From Emiliania huxleyi CCMP1516 (lineage: Eukaryota > Haptophyta > Isochrysidales > Noelaerhabdaceae), in assembly GCF_000372725.1 (NCBI RefSeq), contig NW_005200689.1:26452-90451 (forward strand): a DNA stretch of 64,000 nucleotides. The letters are read 5' to 3'. Shown piece by piece: positions 50,327 to 59,192 of the stretch (position 1 is its first letter; every line of letters starts with the position of its first letter). The notes beneath the pieces were generated by a model that was given only the letters and a program-made list of their open reading frames with translations, was not told the origin of the DNA and did no database searches. The translations under genes were made by a program, and so were the position numbers.

Positions 50327-52501
50327 TCAGCAGGGGCAGCCCGCCGGCGTCGGCGGCGGCACACTGCCAAAGAGCACCTTGCGGCGCGACGAGCCCGCGC
50401 CTTCTTCGGCGGGCACGCACTGGGTCCATTGCCGCACCGCCGTCTCATACGGCATGAAGAAGGGGTTCTGGTAAGTTTCACCCGTGAAGGGGCCCGCGCT
50501 CTGATTGGCCAGCTGGAAAATCCAAGGGTGCCCTCCACGCGTCGTCGCGACATGCTCCGACGCGATGTTGTGCCCCATGTTCCAGTAGCGGGCGTGATCT
50601 TCGCGGCGGGTCGAGTCTGGCGGGTAGCCCACCGAGCCGAGCACCCCGATGGCAAAAAAGCCGCGGCAGTCGTTGCACCAGAAGAGGTCCTTTAGGATGA
50701 GGGCGATCGCCTTGGATGCCTCGACCTGCTCGCGCGTGAGGGTGCGCGGCAGGTTATGCATGGTCCAGTGCACAAGACTCCACACCAGCGCCGGCCGCGA
50801 GGCCCGCTGTGCGGCGTTGGCGAGCGCCGCCTTGATGCGGCAAGTCTCGCACTCCGTCGAACCGCCAGCCGGGCCGCAAGCGTCGCCGCCGCACAGGCAC
50901 TCGCCACTCTCAATCACACAACCGCTTGGCAAGCCGTTGGGAGTGGAGAACTCGGCCATCGACGCGTCGTTGCACTCGCCGGCCGTGACGCGAGTCGTGC
51001 GATTGGCTGGGCTCGTGCCCAGATAGAAGGAAGCCTCCAGCGAAGCGAAAGGAGGCATGGGCGCGAGGCCGCGGGCGGGGTTGGGGGCGGGCCAGAGGGC
51101 GGCAAAGACGTTGTAGATCTGGCGGCGCACGCGGTCGAGCCGCTCGTTCCAGCCGGCGGACGGCCCGGTCCAGTAGCCGCAGCGGCCCGGGAAGACGACC
51201 TCGCCCGGAGCGAGAAGGAGAGCCGAGAGCAGCGCCTCGTGCGCCATGGCGGCGCTGATGCCGCCGCACGGCGCGTCCACGCTCGTGCGAGGGCAGCGGG
51301 ACGAGTCCCACCAAGGACCGGCAAAGCAAACATCCCGTGGGCGTGCCTCGACGCACGTGTGCGGCAACACCTCGAAGTCAGCACCGGTGCAGGTGAGCCC
51401 CTCCGCGCAGGGATGGCTGTCGGAGCACGACTGCTGCTCGAGGCGGGCGCCGATTTGTATGCCGCCGGAGAATGCGTTGCCCTCTCCGCCTTCGGGCGGT
51501 CGTGCCACGCAGGTGCTCGGGAGGGCCGCGTCGTCCCCCGTGCAGACGAGACCCGGTCCGCAAGTGAGCGGGCGGTCGAGCGAGGGTGTCGACGTCTTGG
51601 TGGCGTCCGCCAACGCGATGAACGAATCGCTATAGAAATTGCCGCTGCCCTTGAGGGAGGGCTTGCACGATTGTTGGGCGTCACGGTACTTGACGCAAAC
51701 GCCCTGCGCGGGCTTCCATGGGCTGGGGAAGGGTCCTCCTCCGGAACCCGCGCCTCCTGGCCCGACGGCATTCATGCTGGACGTGTATCCAGAATCCGGC
51801 ACGACGCCACCGCAGTAGTCGGTCAAGATGCTCTCTTCCAGCGCTTCAACCTGCAACGGCTCGGCATTGGTGAGGTCCGCCTCCGTGAAGCTGAAGAGTG
51901 CGTCATTGCAGTCCGTGTTGGCGGGCAGGCCTTGTGGCGTGGCGGCCCATGGGCCCCACTTTTCATGCATCTGCACCATACAAAACTCCTCTGGGCCGCA
52001 GGCGTCTTGGTAGAAGTAGCAGTCAGTGCGCGGCGGCGACGGATAGTAGACGGCCTCGCCAGGTTCGTTCAGCGGGTGGATCACCTCGTGAGCGCGCGCA
52101 TATTGAATCTCGGTGTTGATATCGACATAGGTGATGTCGCCCGAGGCGACGCGGCACCCCGAATTTCCGTTCATAAACCACATCTTGCCCGCGGCTACAT
52201 GAGGGCACTGCTTGCTGCCATCGCTGGAGCCGGTCAGACAGACGATCTCACACTCGCCGCTGTCCGTTGGGATCAGCTGTGCGGGGATGCCGTCCGAGGC
52301 GGTGCAGAGCTGCATCCCGCACGAGGCTATTGCGGTGGAGGCATTGGTCCCACACTCGCCTGGGCACGCCGGGTACTGAGGGAAGGTGGTGGTCGATCCC
52401 GTGGCAGTGTCGAGGGCACGCAGGACCCTGCGGTCGCTTTTCGACATCGTGTTGACGTGCTCGCGCGGACTAGCCAAGACAGCGAGAAGTGCGAGAGACA
52501 T
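50327..52501 (-). CDS. Secreted Cys-rich Erv1/ALR-type sulfhydryl oxidase
   Basis: Erv1/ALR/QSOX oxidases make disulfides with FAD and a CxxC pair. One exon of 724 codons starts MSLALLAVLASPREHVN (short signal peptide). The first 480 residues are Cys-rich, with two prokineticin/EB-like knots (CGPGLVCTGDDAALPSTC and CAEGLTCTGADFEVLPHTC). The catalytic part near residue 570-660 has LVWSLVHWTMHNLPRTLT, LKDLFWCNDCRGFFA (CxxC) and DHARYWNMGHNIASEHVATT (FAD-binding Trp/His-Asn). It ends PPTPAGCPC. The N-terminal half has no known partner domain; thioredoxin domain is absent, so it is not a classic QSOX. Confidence 0.78.
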   Translation of the reverse strand: MSLALLAVLASPREHVNTMSKSDRRVLRALDTATGSTTTFPQYPACPGECGTNASTAIASCGMQLCTASDGIPAQLIPTDSGECEIVCLTGSSDGSKQCPHVAAGKMWFMNGNSGCRVASGDITYVDINTEIQYARAHEVIHPLNEPGEAVYYPSPPRTDCYFYQDACGPEEFCMVQMHEKWGPWAATPQGLPANTDCNDALFSFTEADLTNAEPLQVEALEESILTDYCGGVVPDSGYTSSMNAVGPGGAGSGGGPFPSPWKPAQGVCVKYRDAQQSCKPSLKGSGNFYSDSFIALADATKTSTPSLDRPLTCGPGLVCTGDDAALPSTCVARPPEGGEGNAFSGGIQIGARLEQQSCSDSHPCAEGLTCTGADFEVLPHTCVEARPRDVCFAGPWWDSSRCPRTSVDAPCGGISAAMAHEALLSALLLAPGEVVFPGRCGYWTGPSAGWNERLDRVRRQIYNVFAALWPAPNPARGLAPMPPFASLEASFYLGTSPANRTTRVTAGECNDASMAEFSTPNGLPSGCVIESGECLCGGDACGPAGGSTECETCRIKAALANAAQRASRPALVWSLVHWTMHNLPRTLTREQVEASKAIALILKDLFWCNDCRGFFAIGVLGSVGYPPDSTRREDHARYWNMGHNIASEHVATTRGGHPWIFQLANQSAGPFTGETYQNPFFMPYETAVRQWTQCVPAEEGAGSSRRKVLFGSVPPPTPAGCPC

Positions 52502-52605
52502 GGCAGCGCGCGTTCCGTTCCGACGCGCGCAGCAGGAGGCTCCGGTTGTTCGCGCCGCGCTGCGAGCCTGTCGTGTCCCTTGTCAGGAGCAGGAGACCCC
52601 CACCT

Positions 52606-52915
52606 GTCCCCCTGATCGTTCTTCCAAAATCCTGCTCGTGCAGGTGGGGACCCCCTCGTCCCATCCCTCGTTTGGCGTGTCTGTTTTCCTTCTTCAGGTT
52701 ACTGACTGCACTCCAAGTGCTCCAAGTGCTCCGGGCAAAGGACGGCAGCGAAACAACAGACTGCGAAGAGAGATAGGAAGAGGCGGACGCCCAAGGGTGG
52801 GCGACGGCTAGCGCACCACACCCCTCTCCTTAAAATCCCTGTGTGGTGGCGGCGTGCCGTCCTCCCCATCCCTCCCTTGGGTTGTCCGTTTTCTTTCTTT
52901 CTTTCAGCGAAACAA
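52606..52915. repeat. Cluster of dispersed repeat pieces
   Basis: CTTCCAAAATCCTGCTCG (inverted relative to 50020), GACTGCACTCCAAGTGCTCC (LINE-like tail, 52703-52738), and CCCTTGGGTTGTCCG then TTTTCTTTCTTTCTTTC (inverted purine motif shared with 355-430 and 30645-30700). Confidence 0.55.
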
Positions 52916-53249
52916 CGGAGCAGCAGCACAAAGAAACATGTCGGCATAGTGGCGGTCACACTTGGTCTGGACCGTCATCGACGACGACCAGGAGCACGCA
53001 GAGCAGCGCAGCGCGACAGCGGACAGGCACAGAGGGGGGCCGCCGCCTCAGTCGATCAGAGATGCGATCGGCCGATGGGCCGCACCTGTGGACAGCAAGT
53101 CATCTTCACGATTGCTTACTTTTCCTCACGACGCCTTCCACAGACTCCTTCCACAGACCTAAAAGCTACGTACTGACGTAGGTCGTACACCTAGCCCACA
53201 TACCGACCCACTTCTAGTCACGTATTCCACACACAATCACAAAATACAC
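52916..53249. other. Intergenic
   Basis: No gene seen. 53140-53250 is AT-richer and may be the 3' UTR of the minus-strand gene. Confidence 0.35.
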
Positions 53250-54344
53250 TCACACGAGGTCAACCAGGTCAACCCCGCCGCTCAGGCCCGCGAGCGGCAT
53301 CCACGTGGCCGCTAGCTCGGCGAGCCGCTCGGCGTTGATGTGAAAGTTGGCGGTGCGGGGCAGCTCGCCCCGCGCCACGCGCCGGTGCAGGTCGAGCAGC
53401 GGCAGCCGCAGCTGCTTTGCGGCGCGGCGCAGGCAGCGCGCGTCCTCCTCGAGCGCCGCCTGCCGCGCGCTCCGCTCCTCCGACGTCGGGTAGTTGGTCA
53501 CGAGCAGCACGCGGGTCCGGTTCGCCAGCCAGCCGGCGAGGGCGGCCTCGTGCGCGAAGCGGCGCGGGCTCGCGCAGACGCCGACTGTCCACAGCCCGTG
53601 CGACAGCCAGACGGCGTCCGGCACGCGAGGCAGCCGGAGAGGCCGGACGACGGAGTGCGGGAAGGGGACGCAGCGGCTCGCCCTCGACTGCCACACACGG
53701 CAGCAGCGGCTCTCGCTGTCGCAAGTCGACCAGGGAGGCGTCGCGTGCCTGAGGCTGACTGCCGCGCTGCAGCTGAGTCGGCTCCAGCCCCCGCCTACGC
53801 ACGACGACGAGAGCCGAGACTGAGGCCGGGAGGAGCGGTGCGACGGCGGCGTCCGCGCTCTTGCCGTGCACGAGCTCATCGTAGATGGACGCGCCGCTGC
53901 CGTTCCTCCGGCCGGAGCCAAACCGCAGCGAGCTGCGAACGAACCGGAAGCTCACGCGGGTGCACGCGCCTGCCGACGGGCCACAGACGTGTCGGATGGA
54001 CGCGTTCCGCGCTGGTGCCGCGGAGGGAGTGTGAGGCGGCTATCCGGAGGTATCACGGAGGCGTCTGGGAAGTGTCCGACGCCGTGCACTGTGACGTAGA
54101 GGTATTCGCGGTCGAACCAGCGCGTGCCGCAGGTCGCGCCGCTCGTCCGTTGTCGCCCTCGCTGATAGACGGAGCCGTCGCCCTCTTCGGAGTGGTGAGG
54201 AGACGCGAGCGCCGTCCGGAACTCGTGCAGCTGCCTCCGTGCGGCGTGGTGCTGGATGGCGAGCAGGTTGCGGACGTTCGAGTCGCCGGTGAAGTACAGC
54301 CAGCGGCAGCGGCGATCCGTGTAGTTGAATGAGGGCATGTACAC
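53250..54344 (-). CDS. SGNH/PC-esterase-like protein
   Basis: SGNH hydrolases cut or move acyl/acetyl esters, often on glycans. Exon 1 (from about 54344): MYMPSFNYTDRRCRWLYFTG DSNVRNLL with the GDS nucleophile block, then WFDREYLYVTVHGVGHFPDA. Exon 2: ACTRVSFRFVRSSLRFGSG, ASIYDELVHGKSADAAVAPL. Last exon: DAVWLSHGLWTVGV, RVLLVTNYPTSEERSARQAA and ARGELPRTANFHINAERLAE. The NFHIN block corresponds to the C-terminal DxxH motif; Asp is not in its usual place. Exon joins are approximate. The true start may be upstream, since the shared repeat tail at 54400-54465 leads into it. Confidence 0.6.
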
Positions 54345-54399
54345 GCTGTCGAGCTGTCGGCGGGAAGGGCAGGGCGTGACCTTAGGCAGCCCAGTGGCG

Positions 54400-54465
54400 G
54401 AAGAATTTTACTATCCAAGCCCCTCTCACAGCAGACTGGCTCGGACTGGCACTACAAATGGCACA
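54400..54465 (-). repeat. Shared repeat tail upstream of SGNH gene
   Basis: Minus strand TTTGTAGTGCCAGTCCGAGC, CAGTCTGCTGTGAGAGGGGC, TTGGATAGTAAAATTCTTCC. It is continuous with the repeat ORF at 54481-55014, as at 296-350. Confidence 0.6.
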
Positions 54466-54480
54466 GCAGGCGACGGCCCC

Positions 54481-55324
54481 TTACGGGTCGTCAAAGAGGC
54501 CGGCGTACTCCTCCGGCCGCTCCTCCCCCTCCCAATCCTCCCCGGGCTCTGGCTCCTCCTCCTTCGCCCGCGCCCTCGCCCCCCGCCGGCGGCGGTTCCG
54601 TGCGGCCGTCGCCCCCGCCCCCTCCCCGCCCCCATCACGGCCGGAGCCGTACCACCCCGCGCGCACGAGGAACGAGGACTGAGCCTCAACCTCGTCCACC
54701 CTCACCGCCCTCACGGCGGCGTCGCACGCCTCAGCCCGCGAAGCGCCAGCAGCATGCGCCGCGGCGTACGCCGCGTCGCCTACCGCCTGCCTCGCGAGAG
54801 ACGCGGCGCGCCACTCGTCCTCCAGAGCCGCCGAGCCCCACGCAGGGTCTCCCGCAAGCCAGTCCACGCCCTCCTCCCCCCCGTCCGAGTCGCCATCCGA
54901 GCTCAACTCGCCCTCGCCCTCGCCCTCGCCTCGCGCCTCGCCGCTCCCATCCTGCGGCTGCGCCACGCCCCGCGCCTCGCAGCAGCCCCATCCTTGGCAG
55001 AGCCCGCCGCACATGCCATGCGCGACGTATGCCTAGCGCAGGCCCCAGGCACCTCCCACCGATCGTCAGTGGTGGCGAGATAGGGCGCCGCGCAGCGGCC
55101 TGTCGAGTTAGCCCACCGCCACGCGCCCGCCCGCCCCAACTCGCCCGCCGACCCGGGCCGCCCGCAGAGGCAGCACGGCTCGACGACGTCGAGCCACTGC
55201 CCGACGTTCGCACGGCCCGGCGCCGGCCCGTCAACTTGAGGATGTGCTTGGAGCGGCCGCCCCTAGGGCTGCCCGAGGAGGAGGTAGTGATCTCCACGTC
55301 CGTCCCCTGCTCCAGCTTGGCCAT
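54481..55324 (-). CDS. Repeat-borne ORF, unknown function
   Basis: Minus-strand frames: MAKLEQGTDVEITTSSSGSP then RSKHILKLTG at the 5' side; a CxxC-bearing segment VVEPCCLCGRP and WEVPGACARHTSRMACAAG; then MCGGLCQGWGCCEARGV and a long tail EDEWRAASLARQAVGDAAYA, EVEAQSSFLVRAGWYGSGRD, to YAGLFDDP-stop. The frames overlap, so one shift or splice is needed near 55000. C-terminal copies occur at 150-298 and 470-560. A transposon-encoded zinc-binding protein is my best guess, weakly held. Confidence 0.4.
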
Positions 55325-55737
55325 GAGGCGCCACGGCGTCCGCGTGAACTCGAACTTGAGGTATCCGAAAAATAAATGGCAACTGGGGGGGGGTTCTCAC
55401 TGCTTGTTGGTTGGGGATCACGACAGACTTGAAATACCGCTGAAACCCCCCTCTGAGGAGCGGCCTCGCGGGGCTTGCCTTGGCGTCTCAGAGGGTCCCC
55501 GTAGCCTCAGAGGCTGCGCCGAGAGAGGCTGGCTTGGCGGCACAGGCCTTCAGAGGGTCGGCCCAGGCACCCTCTGAGCCGCTCGTAGATGGCCTCTCTT
55601 TTGGCACAGAGGGTACCCTCTGAGACGAGCAGATCTGGGCCGCCTTGCTTCCCCCCCCCCCCCCTGAGACAACCCCCTAGAGCCTAGTGCAGCGCTTGCG
55701 ATGTCCTCCGTTTTCTTTCTTTCTGCCTGTCCCGTGT
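55325..55737. other. Unassigned, CAGAGGGT-rich
   Basis: CCCTCTGAG/CAGAGGGT motifs recur about eight times in both orientations between 55445 and 55625, and a C run follows at 55650-55662. No gene. Confidence 0.4.
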
Positions 55738-55815
55738 GGTGTACCTGTGTTAGTGCCAGTGCGCGCCAGTCCCGTGCCCAGTGTTGTGCGAGGGAGTTGG
55801 GTTGTAAAATTCTTT
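55738..55815 (+). repeat. Shared repeat tail
   Basis: GTGTACCTGTGTTAGTGCCA, GTGCGCGCCAGTCCCGTGCC, then TTGTAAAATTCTTTC. It is the same as the inverted copy at 47105-47185. The next gene starts 400 bp downstream. Confidence 0.6.
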
Positions 55816-56217
55816 CTGTCTGTCTGTGTGTGTGTCGCTCCACGCCCCGTCATCTCCTGTCTGCTCTTGCGTCTACCCCTACCGCGATGGTGTCCAGAGT
55901 CCAGTCCAAGTCTGGCTGTTCTTTACCTTCGATACATACGTACATACATTCGGCATTCGCTCCCCTGATTTTGCGTCGCAAAAGACAGGAGGGTGGTTTC
56001 CAACCGGCCGAGGCCGTGTTTGTCCATTCGAGGAGAAGGGGAGTGGTTTTGCTGTGACCATCCTGACCCTCTCCGCCACAGACCATTTACAAGCTTGCGC
56101 TTTTGGCGCGCCCCGAACGCTTGTGGCGATCGAGATACACCAATTGCGCTTCTTGGCTGCCCTGTGATAAGGACCTGGACATGTCCTCCCGCCGGTCATC
56201 CTCAAAGCTGACTCAAT

Positions 56218-58839
56218 ATGCAGTCCCTACTCCTCGACTTGTCCAGCCACTTCACGCCAGCGGCAGACGGCCAAGCTCCGCCGACCGCTCCGCCGACCGC
56301 TCCGCCGACCGCTCCGCCGACCGCTCCGCCGGCCGCCAGCCTAGCGCTGACGCAGCGCGACCGCGTCACGATGGCAACCATCACGCCGCCGCAGTCTCTC
56401 GACTCGCCCGTCCGCGCCACCTGCGGGGCGCACTGCCTCGTCATCGACGTCTCATACTCGATGGAGGCATCGGCGACCGTCAAAAGCACGACCGGCGACG
56501 ACATCGACCACGGCTTTAGCCTCCTCGACATCGCCAAGCACGCGACGTGCACTTACGTGGCCTCGCTCGCCGACGACGATTGGGTCTCGGTCACGTGCTA
56601 CGCCACTGAGGCGAGGATGGTGATCGGCTGGACCGAGGCCACCGAGCAAGGCAAGGAGGCGCTGCTCGCTGCCATCCGCTCGCTCAAAGAGGAGGGGTCG
56701 ACCAACCTCACCGCGGGCATCGGATGCGGCTTCCGCATCTTTGAGGAGGAGCTGCCTCCTCCGGTGGCCGCCAACCCGAGCGACTACGCCATGCTGCTCG
56801 CGGTCGCCACTGACGGGCGGCCCAACAACAACACTCACCCGCCCGGCGGCCTCGACGGCTACTCTGCCCTCGTGCAGGAGCGCTCCGCCGCAGTCGCGGC
56901 AGCCCATGGCAGCACCGCCGCCGCACCCGCGGTCGTCGCCATCGGTCTGGGAAACGATTTGGACTCGTCGCTCCTCCTCTCCTTTTCGGACGCATTCTTG
57001 CACATCCCCGACCCAGGCTCGGTCGCCCCCTTCATGGTCAACCTGTTGGCCGCGACGCGGAGCACCGCCCGTGTCGCCACCGACTCTGGCGCCGTCGTCG
57101 CAGCCAACAGCACCTACCTCCGTGTGTCGCCGGCATCGGCCGTGGCGTCGGTGCCGGGCTGGGGCGAGGCGTTCCTCGACGGAGAGGAGGTAGTCGTGCC
57201 CATCGGGGCGCTGCTCTTTGACCAGCCGCGCCACATCCTCATCGTCGGAGCAGACGGCGCGGAGCCGCTTGCCTGCCGCCTGACGGTTGAGGGCTCGGAG
57301 GTTGCGGCGTGCAGCGCGGCACGCCTCCTTCCGGCCGCCGGCGCCGAGGAGGAGGCGCGCTTCTGCGCAGAGGTGGAGCGCACCTGCGCCGTGTGCGCAC
57401 TGGCGCTGCAGGAGCGGCGGCTGAGCTTGGTCGACCGGCTGCTCGACGACGACGTGGCGCAGCGTCTCGCGCGCGAGGGCGGGCGCGTGGGTGACCTCAC
57501 CTTCTCCCTGGTTTGGAACGACGAGTCGGACCTCGACCTGTGGGTGACCATGCCTTCGGGAGAGAAGGTCTTCTACTCCAACAAGAAGTCGCGCTGCGGG
57601 GCCGCAGAGCTCGACGTCGACATGAACGCGTCTCACCCCAAGTCCAAGGAGCCGGTCGAGAACGTCTACGTCGGCGACGCGGAGGCGGGCGTCGTCGCCC
57701 CCGCCGGCAAGTACAAGGTGGAGGTCAACAACTACGCGTACCACTCGTCCGAGGGGCTGCCCGAGCCGCGGAAGATCGCCTTTCGCGTTCAGGTCCGCCT
57801 CCACGGCGACACCACGGACTACACCGGCGTCGTTCGGGCCGCCAAGGACACCGTGGCCGTCTGCGAGATTGAGTACGCGGGCCGCGCGGCGTGCGGAGGC
57901 GGCGACGCCCTCGAGCGCGAGCGCATGGCGGCGGCGCGAGCTCGCAAGGCCGAGGAGACGCAGCGCCTGCGGCAGACGGTGCCGCCCACTCTGCTCGAGG
58001 AGGCGACGGCGCTCCTCTCCGCCGGCCCGCTCAAAGAGACGCTCACGGACGAGGCGCTGCTCGCCACCCAGCCAGCCAAGTTCCGCGCGTGGGGCCGCCA
58101 CTACCTTACGACACTGCCGCAGATGCTGCGCGCCGAGCGCCGCTCCAACTTTCGAGACGCGTGCCTGCAGCTGTTCGGGAGGGACGCCTCAGGCCGCGAG
58201 GCGCTCTTCGACAGCCTCTCGAGCGAGTCGGAGCTCGCGTTTGCGAGGCTCGCGCCGCCACAGCCCTCCAACCTCGAGCGGATCGCCCGCACTGCGGCCG
58301 CCCAGTGCCAGCGCGCCAGCGCGTACACCTCAATGCCGGAGGAGTTTATGCGCGGCGGCGGCTGCTTTGCGCCCGAGGCAGAGGTTCTCTGTGTCGAGGG
58401 CGACGGCTCGGAGCAGCCCACGCCGGTCGCCGGGTTGGTGGCAGGGTCTCAGATCCGGACGCCGGGCGGGGTGGCCACGGTGCGTTGCGTCGTCGAGAGC
58501 GCGTGTGATGGCGGCGTCGCGACGCTGACGGAGCTGCCGGGCGGGCTGCAGCTGACAGAGTGGCACCCCGTGCTCGACGGCAGCGGGAAGTGGCGGTTCC
58601 CGCACATCCTTGGGCGCCGTGTCGCCCGCCGCTGCGGCTCTGTCTTCAACCTCGTGCTTGCTTCGGAGCACGTCGCTATCGTTGGCGGCGTGCCGTGCGC
58701 CACGCTCGGCCACGGGCTGCGTGGGCCGGTCGTCGGGCACCCCTTTTGGGGGACAAACGCGGTCATCGAGCTACTGCGGCGGCAGCCCGGCTGGGAGGCC
58801 GGGCGTGTTTTCCTTGCGAAGGGGCTGCACGCTGCCTAG
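56218..58839 (+). CDS. VWA - YfaP-like - Vint (Hint) protein
   Basis: Single exon, 873 codons. After four PPTA repeats comes a VWA domain with a complete MIDAS start (CLVIDVSYSMEAS, Asp77-Ser79-Ser81), SVTCYATEARMVIGWTEATE, GSTNLTAGIGCGFRIFEEEL and LLAVATDGRPN. Then a linker like the Vwaint region, and from about residue 425 a YfaP/DUF2135-like beta domain (LTFSLVWNDESDLDLWVTMP, VNNYAYHS). From about residue 710 a Hint-fold Vint domain: GGGCFAPEAEVLCVEGDG with the candidate nucleophile Cys, TPGGVATVRCVV, LQLTEWHPVLDGSGKWRFPH, NLVLASEHVAIVGGVPCATL GHG. Hint domains self-process; activity here is not shown. No signal peptide. Confidence 0.85.
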   Translation: MQSLLLDLSSHFTPAADGQAPPTAPPTAPPTAPPTAPPAASLALTQRDRVTMATITPPQSLDSPVRATCGAHCLVIDVSYSMEASATVKSTTGDDIDHGFSLLDIAKHATCTYVASLADDDWVSVTCYATEARMVIGWTEATEQGKEALLAAIRSLKEEGSTNLTAGIGCGFRIFEEELPPPVAANPSDYAMLLAVATDGRPNNNTHPPGGLDGYSALVQERSAAVAAAHGSTAAAPAVVAIGLGNDLDSSLLLSFSDAFLHIPDPGSVAPFMVNLLAATRSTARVATDSGAVVAANSTYLRVSPASAVASVPGWGEAFLDGEEVVVPIGALLFDQPRHILIVGADGAEPLACRLTVEGSEVAACSAARLLPAAGAEEEARFCAEVERTCAVCALALQERRLSLVDRLLDDDVAQRLAREGGRVGDLTFSLVWNDESDLDLWVTMPSGEKVFYSNKKSRCGAAELDVDMNASHPKSKEPVENVYVGDAEAGVVAPAGKYKVEVNNYAYHSSEGLPEPRKIAFRVQVRLHGDTTDYTGVVRAAKDTVAVCEIEYAGRAACGGGDALERERMAAARARKAEETQRLRQTVPPTLLEEATALLSAGPLKETLTDEALLATQPAKFRAWGRHYLTTLPQMLRAERRSNFRDACLQLFGRDASGREALFDSLSSESELAFARLAPPQPSNLERIARTAAAQCQRASAYTSMPEEFMRGGGCFAPEAEVLCVEGDGSEQPTPVAGLVAGSQIRTPGGVATVRCVVESACDGGVATLTELPGGLQLTEWHPVLDGSGKWRFPHILGRRVARRCGSVFNLVLASEHVAIVGGVPCATLGHGLRGPVVGHPFWGTNAVIELLRRQPGWEAGRVFLAKGLHAA

Positions 58840-59029
58840 CTGCTACCAGGGTTTCGATGCACACACACGCACCAGCGTTCAGCCAACACCACACCGTGTT
58901 TCGACCCCGTCGCGGCTGAGCTTGGTCGCGGCCCCTGTGTGTCGCGGAAAACAAACCATGGGACGCCAGGTGTCGCTCCTCATCATCAGCCCTGTCAGCA
59001 GTCCACCGTCGGGTATGTTCGGGTGAGGC

Positions 59030-59105
59030 ATAAAAAGAATTTAAACAACAGTACTCTCTCTCACAGCAGACAGGCTCGACACAGGTGCGAACCGGCGCGT
59101 GCTAG
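59030..59105 (-). repeat. Shared repeat tail between two plus-strand genes
   Basis: Minus strand CGAGCCTGTCTGCTGTGAGA, GAGAGTACTGTTG, TTTAAATTCTTTTTATG. It points away from the gene at 59193, so the orientation rule seen at CTR9, RPB6 and NRDE2 does not hold here. Confidence 0.5.
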
Positions 59106-59192
59106 TACTAACAAAAGAAGAAAAATAAAAGCAACCCAAGCAAGGCGTCACCTCACATCCTCAAGGAGTCCAAGACACGCAAAAGGCCGGCG

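Noticed and set aside
56452-58101. 549-codon minus-strand ORF opposite the VWA gene
   Set aside because: Composition (Arg/Val/Gly alternation) is that of an antisense shadow; the plus strand has clear domains.
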